NCBI RefSeq assembly: GCF_001420595.1
Contig: NZ_LJIX01000006.1
Coordinates: forward strand, 4,678,857 to 4,742,856
From: Cytobacillus solani
Lineage (GTDB): Bacteria > Bacillota > Bacilli > Bacillales > Cytobacillaceae
Length of the DNA: 64,000 bases
Direction: 5' to 3'
In this document: positions 51,912-62,711 of the stretch, piece after piece
How the letters are laid out: every line of letters begins with the position of its first letter
Position numbering within the stretch: the stretch's first letter is position 1
Notes under the pieces: generated by a model
Seen by the model: only the letters and a program-made list of their open reading frames with translations
Told to the model about the DNA's origin: nothing
The model's database searches: none
Position numbers and translations under genes: made by a program

Positions 51912-52763
51912 CTATTCGTATTCGTAAAAGCCTCTGCCTGTTTTCTTTCCAAGCCAGCCTGCTTTGACATACTTCCTTAACAGCGGGCATGGACGGTATT
52001 TATCATCGCCGAAGCCTTCATGAAGGGTTTCCATAATATACAGGCAAGTATCGAGTCCGATGAAGTCAGCCAGAGTTAATGGCCCCATTGGATGATTCAT
52101 GCCGAGCTTCATGACCTCATCAATGGCTTCCTTCGTTGCAACTCCTTCATATAAGGTGAAAATAGCTTCATTAATCATTGGCATTAACACTCTGTTAGAG
52201 ACAAACCCTGGGAAGTCGTTGACTTCTACAGGAACCTTTTTTAAAGTCTTTGTGATATCTTCGATTGTTTGATAGACTTCATCAGCAGTAGCCAATCCAC
52301 GGATGATTTCAACAAGCTTCATCACCGGAACTGGGTTCATAAAATGCATGCCGATCACTTGTTCAGGACGTTTTGTCGCTGCTGCAATTTCTGTAATGGG
52401 CAAGGAAGAGGTATTGCTTGCTAAAATCGCATGTGCTGGGGCAATTTCATCCAGCTGACCGAAAATCTTCGTTTTGATTTCCATATTTTCAACTGCTGCC
52501 TCAATGATCAGGTCAACATCTTTTGCATCCGTTAATTCAGTTGAAGGTGTAAGATGATTCAAAATCTCTTCCATTTGCTGAGCTGTCATCCGCTCTTTCT
52601 CTACTTGTCGATTGAGGTTCTTCTTAATGACACTCAGTCCGCGGTCTACAAATTCCTGTTTCAGATCATTTAATAAAACACTGTATCCTGCTTGGGCACA
52701 TACTTGTGCAATCCCTGATCCCATTTGGCCAGCACCGATTACCATGATTTTTTGTACGTTCAT
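51912..52763 (-). CDS. 3-hydroxybutyryl/3-hydroxyacyl-CoA dehydrogenase
   Basis: NAD-dependent oxidation of 3-hydroxyacyl-CoA, 283 aa. Rossmann motif IMVIGAGQMGSGIAQVCAQA at the N-terminus; catalytic His and Glu in IGMHFMNPVPVMKLVEIIRG; signature DFPGFVSNRVLMPMINEAI. The C-terminal KTGRGFYEYE is typical. It follows the thiolase gene after 110 nt and corresponds to mmgB/hbd in related genomes. Confidence 0.96.
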   Translation of the reverse strand: MNVQKIMVIGAGQMGSGIAQVCAQAGYSVLLNDLKQEFVDRGLSVIKKNLNRQVEKERMTAQQMEEILNHLTPSTELTDAKDVDLIIEAAVENMEIKTKIFGQLDEIAPAHAILASNTSSLPITEIAAATKRPEQVIGMHFMNPVPVMKLVEIIRGLATADEVYQTIEDITKTLKKVPVEVNDFPGFVSNRVLMPMINEAIFTLYEGVATKEAIDEVMKLGMNHPMGPLTLADFIGLDTCLYIMETLHEGFGDDKYRPCPLLRKYVKAGWLGKKTGRGFYEYE

Positions 52764-52873
52764 TTTCTCTGCTCCCCCAATTTATTCGTTGAATAGTGTA
52801 TTTTAAATTTAAGCAATATACATAGATTTCAGATAATAGAAACTAAATTTTTTTCAAGAGGTTAGGATACGAC

Positions 52874-54061
<1,188 letters not shown>

Positions 54062-54172
54062 TCGAATCGCTCCTTTAATTCAATTGTTAAAAAGTATTAA
54101 AATATTGAGATGAAAAAGTAATTGTCTTTGAAGTTGTTCATAGCTGAAGTTTCAATTAGTGGACTAGTTAAA

Positions 54173-54192
54173 TGACTGAACGCTCGCTCGAA
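54173..54192. promoter_or_regulatory. TetR/FadR-type operator-like site upstream of the thiolase gene
   Basis: TGACTGAACGCTCGCTCGAA. It matches the site at the fadF promoter (reverse strand TGACTGAATGCTCATTCATT) at 15 of 20 positions. It lies directly downstream of a candidate -10 box (TTTATA, with TTGAAA at 54221-54226), that is, over the expected transcription start. Confidence 0.6.
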
Positions 54193-54230
54193 ACAGATAT
54201 AAAAAAATTTACATATTCCATTTCAAGAAT

Positions 54231-54244
54231 TGTAAGCGCTTTAT
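54231..54244. promoter_or_regulatory. cre-like site upstream of the thiolase gene
   Basis: TGTAAGCGCTTTAT matches the CcpA consensus TGWAANCGNTNWCA at 12 of 14 positions, with the symmetrical core AAGCGCTT. It lies just upstream of the -35 candidate TTGAAA. Carbon catabolite control of the cluster is therefore likely (inference); the mmg operon of B. subtilis has such control. Confidence 0.55.
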
Positions 54245-54261
54245 CTTATTATTCTATTTTA

Positions 54262-54342
54262 CTTTAAAAATAGCAGAAATTGAAACACTTTACCCAAAAT
54301 TCATAAAATTATATTTATGAATGATGCTGTGTTTCAATTTCT
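54262..54342 (-). terminator. Terminator of fadF
   Basis: A perfect 14-bp inverted repeat (AGAAATTGAAACAC with GTGTTTCAATTTCT) enclosing a second AT-rich hairpin (TTCATAAA/TTTATGAA), followed in minus direction by CTATTTTTAAA. It starts 13 nt after the fadF stop. Confidence 0.75.
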
Positions 54343-54354
54343 CTTGATTATTTA

Positions 54355-56466
54355 TTAGGATACGAGTGTTTGCTGTTCGCCAATGACGGATTTCTCTAGA
54401 ATTTCAGCTACGTCGTACGTACCTACTTGTTCTTCTACTTCCTTCGCCTTTGTCCCATCAGAAAGCATCGTTAAGCAATATGGACAGCCAGAGCTGATGA
54501 TACCTGGATTAACCGCCAATGCTTGCTCTGTCCGTGAGACATTAATGCGATGACCAGTTTCTTCCTCCATCCACATTAAGCCGCCCCCTGCTCCACAGCA
54601 CATCGCTGTTTCACGGCTTCTCTCCATCTCTACAAGCTTGACGCCTGGAATCGCTTTTAGGATCTCACGAGGCGGATCATACACTTCGTTATAGCGTCCT
54701 AAGTAACAGGAGTCATGGAAGGTAATCGTTTCGTTTACGGCATACTGCGGCTTCAGTCTGCCCTTTTTAACAAGATCGTAAAGAATTTCTGTATGATGGT
54801 ACACTTCAGCTTCTAATCCGAAATCAGGATATTCATTTTTGAAAATATTGTATGCATGCGGATCGATTGTAACGATCTTCTTCACTTCATTTTTCTCAAA
54901 CTCTTCGATATTTTTCGTTGCAAGCTCCTGGAATAAAAATTCATTTCCAAGACGCCTTGGTGTATCACCAGAGTTCTTTTCTTTATTTCCTAAAATCGCA
55001 AACTTAACGCCTGCTTCATTCATTAATTTTGCAAAGGAAAGGGCAATTTTTTGGCTGCGGTTATCAAATGAGCCCATTGCGCCAACCCAGAAGAGGTATT
55101 CGAATTCTTCTCCGGATTTTTTCAATTCCTTCACTGTTGGTACATATACATCCTCGCGTGCTTCTCTCCAGTTTTCTTTTTCCTTACGGTTAAGTCCCCA
55201 AGGATTGCCCTGGCGTTCAATATTTGTCATGGCGCGCTGTGCATCTGCATCCATTTTTCCTTCTGTTAAAACTAGATAACGGCGAAGGTCAATAATTTTA
55301 TCCACATGTTCATTCATTACTGGACATTGGTCTTCACAGTTTCGGCAAGTTGTACATGCCCAGATTTCTTCTTCCGTAATCACATCGCCAATTAAGCTTG
55401 GGCTGTAGGCAAGTCCTGCTGCAGCCTCTTGCGCTCCTTTACCTGACGCTGCTAATGCAAGCTGATTGCCTGTTGTATTTGAAAATGCAAATGTCGGCAC
55501 CCACGGCTGTTTAGATGTAACAGCCGCCCCATGGTTTGTTAAATGATCGCGAAGCTTAAGAATTAGGTCCATCGGTGATAGCATCTTGCCTGTGCCTGTT
55601 GCTGGACACATATTTGTACAGCGTCCGCACTCCACACATGCATAGAAGTCAATCATTTGCAGCTGGTTGAAATCTTCAATTTTTCCAACACCAAACGATT
55701 CCTGTGATTCATCTTCAAAGTCAATCTTCGTTAATTTTCCTGGATTTTCCAAACGGTTAAAGTACACATTTGCTGGTCCAGCAATTAAGTGAGCATGCTT
55801 GCCCTGTGGAACGTATACTAGGAATGCAAGCAGGAATAGCAAGTGAATCCACCAAGAGATGTAGAAAACGACGACAGAGGCTGTTTCTCCCATCCAGGAG
55901 AATGCTCCGGCGATTAAAGATGCAACTGGCTCTGTCCATACACCTTCATGTCCATGCCAGATCATACCCATGCCGTTTCCAAGTAGAACGGATAGCATTA
56001 ACCCACCGATAAAAATTAAAACAAGACCTGATTTAAAGCCTCTTTTCAATCGGACAAGCTTTTCAATATATCGGCGATAGAACGCCCAAACAACCGCTAC
56101 TAAAATCGTTAACGTGACAATTTCCTGAAAAAAGGTAAAGGCTGGATATAATGGCCCAAGCGGCAAATGAGCTCCTGGCTTGATCCCTTTAATGATAAAA
56201 TCAATCGCACCGAATTGAACAAGAATAAAGCCGTAGAAAAACATAACATGGATCGCTCCACTTTTCTTATCCTTCATAAGCTTTTTCTGCCCAAAGACAT
56301 TCACCCAGATTTTTCCGAGCCGCTCTTTCACATTATTATCGAAGTCAACCTTCTTACCGAGCTTGATATACGCCATTCTTGTCTTAATCACATAGACAAA
56401 CAAGCTAATAGCGTAAGCGGTTACAAGGAGAAATGCGATTAAGTTAATCCATAATAACCCATTCAT
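54355..56466 (-). CDS. fadF: Membrane iron-sulfur oxidoreductase FadF (electron transfer from beta-oxidation)
   Basis: 703 aa. N-terminal membrane part with about six helices (residues 5-235, NarI-like), then a ferredoxin-type domain with CVECGRCTNMCP (about 284-295) and CTTCRNCEDQCP, then two CCG (heterodisulfide-reductase-like) domains with CYLGRYNEVYDPPREIL, MCCGAGGGLMWM and SSGCPYCLTML. The family is thought to pass electrons from electron-transfer flavoprotein to the menaquinone pool, which fits its place beside acyl-CoA dehydrogenase genes. Its promoter carries a TetR-type operator. Confidence 0.93.
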   Translation of the reverse strand: MNGLLWINLIAFLLVTAYAISLFVYVIKTRMAYIKLGKKVDFDNNVKERLGKIWVNVFGQKKLMKDKKSGAIHVMFFYGFILVQFGAIDFIIKGIKPGAHLPLGPLYPAFTFFQEIVTLTILVAVVWAFYRRYIEKLVRLKRGFKSGLVLIFIGGLMLSVLLGNGMGMIWHGHEGVWTEPVASLIAGAFSWMGETASVVVFYISWWIHLLFLLAFLVYVPQGKHAHLIAGPANVYFNRLENPGKLTKIDFEDESQESFGVGKIEDFNQLQMIDFYACVECGRCTNMCPATGTGKMLSPMDLILKLRDHLTNHGAAVTSKQPWVPTFAFSNTTGNQLALAASGKGAQEAAAGLAYSPSLIGDVITEEEIWACTTCRNCEDQCPVMNEHVDKIIDLRRYLVLTEGKMDADAQRAMTNIERQGNPWGLNRKEKENWREAREDVYVPTVKELKKSGEEFEYLFWVGAMGSFDNRSQKIALSFAKLMNEAGVKFAILGNKEKNSGDTPRRLGNEFLFQELATKNIEEFEKNEVKKIVTIDPHAYNIFKNEYPDFGLEAEVYHHTEILYDLVKKGRLKPQYAVNETITFHDSCYLGRYNEVYDPPREILKAIPGVKLVEMERSRETAMCCGAGGGLMWMEEETGHRINVSRTEQALAVNPGIISSGCPYCLTMLSDGTKAKEVEEQVGTYDVAEILEKSVIGEQQTLVS

Positions 56467-56557
56467 ATATAAAGCGCTCCTTTCTTGGATTCCTAATATA
56501 CATATTAGTCGAAAATTTTTAATACAATTAAATTTTCAGATATTATTACTTGTATCT

Positions 56558-56585
56558 ATTATATAATGAATGAGCATTCAGTCAA
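56558..56585 (-). promoter_or_regulatory. fadF promoter with an operator in its spacer
   Basis: Minus strand: TTGACT (-35), 16-nt spacer, TATAAT (-10, perfect). The spacer holds TGAATGCTCATTCA (56567-56580), a 14-bp palindrome resembling the FadR half-sites TGAATGA/TCATTCA. A TetR protein bound there would block RNA polymerase directly. Confidence 0.75.
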
Positions 56586-56674
56586 CCAGTTTTTGCTTTT
56601 TCTACAAAAATAATTATAGAATGCATGGACATGGAGATAATAATTGGTAACATATATCTGGGGAGCACGCAGCA

Positions 56675-57868
56675 ATGACGATCATATTGACAGTAGCAGC
56701 TATTTTACTAATAATTGCTCTTTGGCTTTCACTTGATTTCACCCTCGGGAGAAAAAAACAGTTACAAGGCTTAAAACGAGTAGACTCCCCTTTTCGAGTA
56801 AGCAATATCGATATTTTCACTCAGGGGCAAGAGCTATTTGCCGACTATTTTTCCGAGCTAAAAAAGGCAACACATCATATCCACATCCTCTTTTACATTG
56901 TAAAGGACGACAAAATCAGTAAAGAATTTCTAAGCATATTAAAGAAAAAGGCGGATGAAGGAGTAGAAGTCCGTTTGCTTCTTGATCGAATGGGGAGCTT
57001 CCCGATTAAGAAAAAAACAATTGAATCACTAAAAAGGCATGGGATTCATTTTTCCTTTGCCCATACACCTAAGCTGCCCTACCTTTTCTATACATTCCAA
57101 GCTAGAAATCACCGAAAGATCACGATTATTGATGGGAAAATTGGATATATTGGCGGATTCAATATTGGCAAGGAGTATATTAATTTAGATCCAAAATTAA
57201 GCCCTTGGCGCGACTATCATTTAAAAATGGCCGGTGAAGGTGCGGCTGATCTGCAGAAGGAATTTTTGGTCGACTGGCATAAAGAGACGAACACAAATCT
57301 ATTAGCAAATAACGCTTATTTTCCTGCATTGCATACTGGAAAGATTCAGCATCAGATTATTCCGTCAAAAGGTGCCTTTTTGGAAGACACCTTTTCTTCT
57401 TTAATTAATAGAGCAAAAACAAAAATTTTCATTGGTACACCCTATTTTATTCCTAGTGAAAGATTATTTAATGACTTAATCGCAGCGCAGGAAAGGGGAA
57501 TTGCATTAACCATCCTTGTTCCAAAAATTTCAGATCATATCCTTGTAAAAGAGGCTTCCTATCCATCTTTAAGGAAACTTCTTGAAAATGGCGCTGCCGT
57601 TTATGAATTTCAAACTGGCTTTTATCATGCCAAAACAATCATTATCGATGATGAGGTTTGCGATATTGGCACAGCAAACTTCGATAGGCGCAGCCTTTTT
57701 ATCAACTATGAAATTAACTGTTATATTTATGATCAGCCTTTCATAAAAAAAGTACAGGCTGTCATTAAAAAAGATATTCAGGATTCCAGACAATTATCCC
57801 TAACAGAATTAAATCGGAGGCGCAATATCAAAGAATGGGCAGCCAGGCTTTTTGCACCACTCTTATAA
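56675..57868 (+). CDS. Phospholipase-D family phosphatidyltransferase (cardiolipin synthase-like)
   Basis: 397 aa, plus strand, same place as B. subtilis ywjE. One N-terminal membrane helix (residues 1-20, MTIILTVAAILLIIALWLSL) and two HKD motifs: HRKITIIDGKIGYIGGFN (about 144-161) and HAKTIIIDDEVCDIGTANFD (about 313-332). Such enzymes make cardiolipin from two phosphatidylglycerol molecules. GGGGAGCACGCAGC precedes the ATG. Divergent from fadF; shares a bidirectional terminator with argS. Confidence 0.92.
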   Translation: MTIILTVAAILLIIALWLSLDFTLGRKKQLQGLKRVDSPFRVSNIDIFTQGQELFADYFSELKKATHHIHILFYIVKDDKISKEFLSILKKKADEGVEVRLLLDRMGSFPIKKKTIESLKRHGIHFSFAHTPKLPYLFYTFQARNHRKITIIDGKIGYIGGFNIGKEYINLDPKLSPWRDYHLKMAGEGAADLQKEFLVDWHKETNTNLLANNAYFPALHTGKIQHQIIPSKGAFLEDTFSSLINRAKTKIFIGTPYFIPSERLFNDLIAAQERGIALTILVPKISDHILVKEASYPSLRKLLENGAAVYEFQTGFYHAKTIIIDDEVCDIGTANFDRRSLFINYEINCYIYDQPFIKKVQAVIKKDIQDSRQLSLTELNRRRNIKEWAARLFAPLL

Positions 57869-57879
57869 TTGAAAATCGC

Positions 57880-57911
57880 AAAAAAGCTGACTCCCGCGAG
57901 TCAGCTTTTTC
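57880..57911. terminator. Bidirectional terminator between the cls-like gene and argS
   Basis: AAAAAGCTGACTC and GAGTCAGCTTTTT perfect inverted repeat with a 4-nt loop: T-runs on both strands, serving the two convergent genes. Confidence 0.93.
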
Positions 57912-57913
57912 GA

Positions 57914-59584
57914 TTACATTTTTTCCGGAGCAGACACACCGATTAAAGCAAGAGCATTTTTCAAAGACGTTTGAACTGCCTTAATTAGTGCTAAGCGTGC
58001 TTTTGTTCGTTCAGGTTGATCTGCATCTAATACTTTTTCAGCATTATAGAAGCTGTGGAAAGTAGATGCTAGTTCAAAAATATAGTTTGTAATTCTGTGC
58101 GGCAACCGCTTCGCAGCTGCTTCTCCAACTGCTTGAGGGAATTCGCCTAATTTTTTCAGGACATCCATTTCCTTCTCAGAAGAAATAAGAGAGAAATCAG
58201 CCTGTCTGTCGACAGTCATTCCTTGTTCTTCTCCTTGGCGTAAAATGCTTGAAATACGCGCATGTGCATACTGCGCATAATATACAGGGTTTTCATTAGA
58301 TTGAGAAACAGCTAAGTCTAAATCAAAGTCCATGTGCGTATCTGCGCTTCTCATTGCAAAGAAATAACGAGTTGCATCAAGTCCTACCTCTTCAACAAGA
58401 TCACGCATTGTTACAGCTTTCCCTGTGCGTTTGCTCATCTTCATTTTTTCGCCGTTTTTATATAAATGAACGAGCTGGATAATTTCTACCTCTAATGCCT
58501 CACGATTATAGCCAAGTGCCTCGATCGCTGCCTTCATACGAGGGATATAGCCGTGATGGTCTGCACCCCAAATATTAATCAGCTGTTCAAATCCGCGCTC
58601 AAGCTTATCCTTATGGTAAGCAATATCTGGTGTTAAATAAGTGTAAGAGCCGTCATTTTTAATAAGAACACGGTCTTTATCATCGCCAAAAGTAGTTGAA
58701 CGGAACCATGTCGCTCCACCATCTTCAAAAATATGGCCATTATCCTTCAATGCTGCTAATGCCTTATCAATTTTCCCATTTTCATAAAGAGACGTTTCAG
58801 AATACCAGACATCAAATGGGACACGGAAATCTTCAAGATCAGCCTTTAGCTTGGCCATTTCAACCTTTAACCCGTATGCACGGAAAAAGTCAAAGCGCTC
58901 CTTTTCGTCTGCATGAACATACTTATCGCCATATTCCTCGGCAAGCTTTTTGCCGATGCCAATAATATCTTCCCCATGGTATCCATCTGCCGGCATTTCT
59001 TTTTCCATGCCAAGTGCTTGGAAATAACGAGCTTCAACAGACCATGCCAGATTATTAATCTGGTTGCCCGCGTCATTAATATAATATTCGCGAGAAACGT
59101 CATAGCCGGCCTTTGCTAAGATGTTGCATAAAGAGTCGCCAACTGCCGCTCCGCGAGCATGTCCAAGATGAAGGTCACCGGTAGGGTTTGCAGACACAAA
59201 CTCCACTTGAACCTTTTGCTTGCGGCCGATATTTGTTTCCCCATATCGATCCCCTGCTTCAAGAATCGTTGGAATTAAATTTGTTAAGTAGCTATTATCC
59301 ATGTGAAAATTAATAAACCCCGGTCCAGCCATTTCAATTTTTTTAATGGACGCTTTGGAAGCATCAAAATTCTCGATTAATGCTTCTGCTATTTGTCTAG
59401 GCGCCTTTTTTGCAACACGTGCCAGCTGCATGGCCATATTTGTTGAATAATCCCCATGTGATTTATCCTTCGGCACTTCTAGGATAACATCCGGAATTTG
59501 TTCTTCAGCTGCTAAATTCGCTTTTAGAACAGCATCTTTGATTTCTTGTTTTAATTTATTCTGCATTTGCTCAACACTATTCAT
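57914..59584 (-). CDS. argS: Arginyl-tRNA synthetase
   Basis: Class I aminoacyl-tRNA synthetase, 556 aa. HIGH-type motif in [20 protein letters not shown], Arg-specific N-terminal Add1 domain, MSK motif in [19 protein letters not shown], and C-terminal DALR anticodon-binding domain ([18 protein letters not shown]). It overlaps ywiB by 4 nt (ATGA), so the two are translationally coupled. Terminator directly behind. Confidence 0.97.
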   Translation of the reverse strand: MNSVEQMQNKLKQEIKDAVLKANLAAEEQIPDVILEVPKDKSHGDYSTNMAMQLARVAKKAPRQIAEALIENFDASKASIKKIEMAGPGFINFHMDNSYLTNLIPTILEAGDRYGETNIGRKQKVQVEFVSANPTGDLHLGHARGAAVGDSLCNILAKAGYDVSREYYINDAGNQINNLAWSVEARYFQALGMEKEMPADGYHGEDIIGIGKKLAEEYGDKYVHADEKERFDFFRAYGLKVEMAKLKADLEDFRVPFDVWYSETSLYENGKIDKALAALKDNGHIFEDGGATWFRSTTFGDDKDRVLIKNDGSYTYLTPDIAYHKDKLERGFEQLINIWGADHHGYIPRMKAAIEALGYNREALEVEIIQLVHLYKNGEKMKMSKRTGKAVTMRDLVEEVGLDATRYFFAMRSADTHMDFDLDLAVSQSNENPVYYAQYAHARISSILRQGEEQGMTVDRQADFSLISSEKEMDVLKKLGEFPQAVGEAAAKRLPHRITNYIFELASTFHSFYNAEKVLDADQPERTKARLALIKAVQTSLKNALALIGVSAPEKM

Positions 59585-60027
59585 TTTTCTTCCTCCTTTT
59601 GAAATGTTATGACTAAATGATATGTACCTGAATTTGCACCTTGTATGCTCATTTCATATAAAAGATCAATTGATCCAATGTCTGTCTGTTCATCAAACTG
59701 ATGGTCAAGCCTTTTTGTTAAAGTAGCCGTTTCAAATACCCCATACGGCGTATCATAGCTGCCTCTTAGCTTTTTATTCATTTGAAAAGGAAGCCTCATT
59801 TTCACTGCACCACTTCGCAAAATTAGACCATCCTGATCTGAAATTTTAATAATAGTCTTTACGGTGCCTTCTTCCATTTCCTCATTATATTGCAGAAAAC
59901 GGGCATTTTCCTTTTTGTAGTATTGTCCAAAAGCTGTAAGTTCAAAAGTATCCTTACTGCTCCCATCACGTATATCCGTTTTTACCTTAATTTTCACAGG
60001 CACTTGCTCCACTGGTTGGCTACACAT
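59581..60027 (-). CDS. ywiB: DUF1934 beta-barrel protein (YwiB)
   Basis: About 148 aa; resembles B. subtilis YwiB in [40 protein letters not shown] and the predicted calycin-like barrel. Function unknown. The start is uncertain: TATAAT at 60040-60045 may be a -10 box, which would put transcription near 60033. That leaves ATG 60027, GTG 60012 or GTG 59997 (GTGGAG 9 nt before). The longer frame reading back to 60147 runs into repeat element A and is rejected. Coupled to argS. Confidence 0.8.
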   Translation of the reverse strand: MCSQPVEQVPVKIKVKTDIRDGSSKDTFELTAFGQYYKKENARFLQYNEEMEEGTVKTIIKISDQDGLILRSGAVKMRLPFQMNKKLRGSYDTPYGVFETATLTKRLDHQFDEQTDIGSIDLLYEMSIQGANSGTYHLVITFQKEEEK

Positions 60028-60076
60028 CCTTTTCATTTCATTATAGTAGAAAACGATAACAGGTGCTAGTTGAATA

Positions 60077-60383
60077 AGAAAAGCGCAAGCGCCTTGGTTA
60101 TCGCCGTACAAACTGGAAGGGCCGCGACCGAGATAAAGGAGACACAATAAGCAGAGCGAATTGATGTCGACTTATCGTCGGGAGGGGACCTGAAGTTTGA
60201 TAGGCGATAGGCGCTTGCGCTAGACAATCCGAAATGCGGAGGCGGCTTGCCCAGGGGCGACAAGCATAAGACGAATCGGCAGGAAGACTGCTCTTTAGCC
60301 TTCTTGACGAGTTGGCTTATGACCTCGAGCCCCTAGCAGCCGTAGCTAGACAATTCTCTAACTCCAAAGCTATACTTTCTTAT
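60077..60383 (-). repeat. Composite repeat A + B + leader, inverted, upstream of ywiB
   Basis: Reverse-oriented counterpart of the composite at 33559-33870: element A (60077-60222), ATTGTCTAGC-type junction, element B (60225-60352, stems GGCGGC/GCCGCC and others) and the leader ending TATACTTTCTT. Inner hairpin stems CGAC/GTCG and CAAT/ATTG replace CGCAA/TTGCG and CGGT/ACCG of copy 1. It supplies false N-terminal codons to ywiB in automated gene calls. Confidence 0.9.
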
Positions 60384-60390
60384 TTCACGG

Positions 60391-60421
60391 AAAAAAACGG
60401 AGACAGCGGGTCTCCGTTTTT
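60391..60421. terminator. Terminator downstream of speB
   Basis: ACGGAGAC and GTCTCCGT perfect 8-bp stem, 5-nt loop, with T-runs in both directions. It is 120 nt after the speB stop, the gap holding the deleted element C copy. Confidence 0.85.
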
Positions 60422-60428
60422 GTTTTAA

Positions 60429-60535
60429 CATTGTTGCTAAATAACACATAGTTGGCAAAAGTTGATTTCCGCTCTAATCAACCAATTTTTTCAATTACAC
60501 AACTAGTTTTATACAACAATCTTTTAGAAAAGTGC
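60429..60535. repeat. Element C, internally deleted copy
   Basis: Flanks TTGTTGCTAAATA and CAACAATCTTTTAGAAAA are the same as around the full copy at 39605, but the core is reduced to GTTGATTTCCGCTCTAATCAA: the two terminal arms joined with about 110 bp missing. It lies between speB and its terminator. Confidence 0.8.
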
Positions 60536-60539
60536 TTTA

Positions 60540-61412
60540 TTATTTAACCCAGCCAAGGATCATTTCGCGGATTAGCTTGCTTGCTGTATTTGCCGTTTGT
60601 TCTGACGGGTCATAGATTGGGGCAACTTCTACAAGATCTGCTCCTACTACATTAATTTCCGAACGGGCAATTTCATGGATGGAGGCTAGCAGCTCTTTAG
60701 ATGTAATGCCTCCTGCATCAACTGTTCCCGTACCTGGTGCATGCGCAGGATCGAGTACATCAATGTCGATCGTGACATACACAGGTCGTCCGGCTAATTT
60801 TGGCAGCACTTCTTTTAGAGGCTCAAGCACTTCAAACTTTGAAATGTGCATGCCCACTTCTTTTGCCCATTGGAACTCTTCCTTCATACCAGAGCGGATG
60901 CCGAATGAATAAACATTCTGAGGTCCAATTAATTCAGCCACCTTGCGAATAGGTGTTGAATGAGATAATGGCTCCCCTTCATAATTCTCACGCAAATCTG
61001 TGTGTGCATCCATATGGATAATCGCAAGATCTGGATATTTTTTATACATCGCTTTCATTACAGGCCAAGAGACTAGATGCTCGCCGCCCATCCCTAATGG
61101 AAACTTATTTTCTGCTAAAAGCTTATCAATAAATTCCTCGATTAAGTCCAGACTTCTTTGCGGGTTTCCGAACGGAAGCGGAATATCGCCTGCATCAAAG
61201 TATTTTACTTCTTCTAATTCACGATCTAAATAAGCACTGTACTCTTCAAGACCAATGGATACTTCGCGTATACGTGCAGGGCCAAAGCGGGAGCCCGGAC
61301 GATAGCTGACCGTCCAATCCATTGGCATTCCATATAAAACAGCTTCACTTTCTTCGTAATTCGGATGGCTTTTTATAAAAACATTGCCTGAGTATGCTTC
61401 ATCAAAACGCAT
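60540..61412 (-). CDS. speB: Agmatinase
   Basis: Hydrolyses agmatine to putrescine and urea; ureohydrolase family with a di-manganese centre. 290 aa from MRFDEAYSGNVFIKSH. Metal-ligand motifs GMGGEHLVSWPVM, IIHMDAHTDLRENYEG and VTIDIDVLDPAHAPGTGT are present. The ATG at 61412 has GAGGG about 9 nt upstream; the earlier ATG overlaps that site. Downstream of speE, separated by a 21-bp array. Confidence 0.95.
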   Translation of the reverse strand: MRFDEAYSGNVFIKSHPNYEESEAVLYGMPMDWTVSYRPGSRFGPARIREVSIGLEEYSAYLDRELEEVKYFDAGDIPLPFGNPQRSLDLIEEFIDKLLAENKFPLGMGGEHLVSWPVMKAMYKKYPDLAIIHMDAHTDLRENYEGEPLSHSTPIRKVAELIGPQNVYSFGIRSGMKEEFQWAKEVGMHISKFEVLEPLKEVLPKLAGRPVYVTIDIDVLDPAHAPGTGTVDAGGITSKELLASIHEIARSEINVVGADLVEVAPIYDPSEQTANTASKLIREMILGWVK

Positions 61413-61469
61413 AACTGTCATCCCTCGTTCGTATGTATTTGGAGCATGAAGCTCCTTTCAAGTCTAATT

Positions 61470-61577
61470 TGCAAAAAAATGAATTTATTTGCGAAAGATC
61501 CACTTTTATTTGCGAAATTAACCTTATTTTTGCAAAATCTCAATTTTAATTGTGAAATTACAATTATTATTGCAAAT
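61470..61577. repeat. 21-bp phased motif array 7 (inside speE-speB)
   Basis: Six plus-strand cores of the form TTTGC(G/A)AAA, starting at 61470, 61490, 61511, 61531, 61551 and 61571 (spacings 20, 21, 20, 20, 20), with AT-rich spacers; the fifth reads TTGTGAAA. The core differs from the TTATC type of the other arrays but length, unit number and position directly behind a gene end are the same. Confidence 0.8.
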
Positions 61578-61582
61578 CTAGG

Positions 61583-62410
61583 TTACTTCACTAAATCTTG
61601 TACAAATTTCGGCAAAACAAATGCGGCTTTATGAAGTTCCTTCGTATAATACTTTGTTTCAATCTCATGGAAGCGTTCTTCACTAACTGCTAATGGATCA
61701 TATTTTTTTGAACCAATTGTGAAAGCCCACATGCCACTTGGATAAGTAGGAATATTTGCCACATATAGATTTGTGATTGGAAAGATTTCCTTTACATCTT
61801 TTTGGACATTGCGGATTAAGTCAGCCTTAAACCAAGGGTTGTCTGATTGAGCAACAAAGATGCCATCTTCCTTTAGCGCTTTAGAGATTCCTGCGTAGAA
61901 TCCTTTTGTAAACAAGTTAACAGCAGGACCCACTGGCTCAGTTGAGTCAACCATAATGACATCGTATTCATTTTCACTTTCAGCAATATGCATGAAGCCG
62001 TCTCCAACTTGGACATCTACACGCGGATCATCCAGCATGCCAGCAATTTCCGGCAAAAATTTCTTAGAATACTCGATTACTTTTCCATCGATATCAACGA
62101 GCGTTGCCTTTTTCACGCTAGGATGCTTAAGCACCTCACGAATAACACCGCCATCTCCTCCGCCTACTACAAGGACGTTTTCAGGATTTGGGTGTGTAAA
62201 CAATGGCACATGCGCCACCATTTCATGGTAAACAAATTCATCCTTTACAGAAGTCATAACCATGCCATCAAGCAAAAGCATATTTCCCCATTCTTCTGTT
62301 TCAACCATTTCAAGCATTTGAAAATCTGTTTGCTCTGTATGTAAAGTCTGCTTAATTTTCATTGTAATTCCGAAATTCTCTGTTTGTTTCTCAGTAAACC
62401 ATAGTCCCAT
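61583..62410 (-). CDS. speE: Spermidine synthase
   Basis: Transfers aminopropyl from decarboxylated S-adenosylmethionine to putrescine. 275 aa. N-terminal strand [20 protein letters not shown] with the conserved WFTE, SAM-binding loop [19 protein letters not shown] and catalytic region [15 protein letters not shown]. Together with speB it completes arginine-agmatine-putrescine-spermidine conversion, apart from arginine decarboxylase, which is not in this window. A degenerate element A copy lies upstream. Confidence 0.96.
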   Translation of the reverse strand: MGLWFTEKQTENFGITMKIKQTLHTEQTDFQMLEMVETEEWGNMLLLDGMVMTSVKDEFVYHEMVAHVPLFTHPNPENVLVVGGGDGGVIREVLKHPSVKKATLVDIDGKVIEYSKKFLPEIAGMLDDPRVDVQVGDGFMHIAESENEYDVIMVDSTEPVGPAVNLFTKGFYAGISKALKEDGIFVAQSDNPWFKADLIRNVQKDVKEIFPITNLYVANIPTYPSGMWAFTIGSKKYDPLAVSEERFHEIETKYYTKELHKAAFVLPKFVQDLVK

Positions 62411-62464
62411 TTTAGAATCATCCCTTCCATCAAAAAAATGACGTGTATTTAATGTAAAAAGAAT

Positions 62465-62619
62465 AAGGCGAGCGCAAGCAGCAGACTATCGCCTATCAAC
62501 TTCAGGTTTCCACCCTGCAAGAAGTCAACATCGATGCGCCCGCGCTCACCATGTTTCCTTTATCTCAGTTGGTGCCCCCACATTTTGTATAGCAATGATC
62601 AATGCCTTGCACTTTTCTT
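62465..62619 (+). repeat. Repeat element A, degenerate copy upstream of speE
   Basis: Lacks the leader and has lost much of the arm pairing, but keeps GCGCAAGCA, CTATCGCCTATCAACTTCAG, GTTTCCTTTATCTCAGT and the end TTGCACTTTTCT. An old, decaying copy between speE and the divergent pbpG-like gene. Confidence 0.75.
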
Positions 62620-62711
62620 ATAATTCCCAAACGCCATAATTACAAACATGAGAAAAAGTATAGATGAATCTAGCGAAAATGCAAGAAAAAGTTACATGTA
62701 TTTGATAAAAA

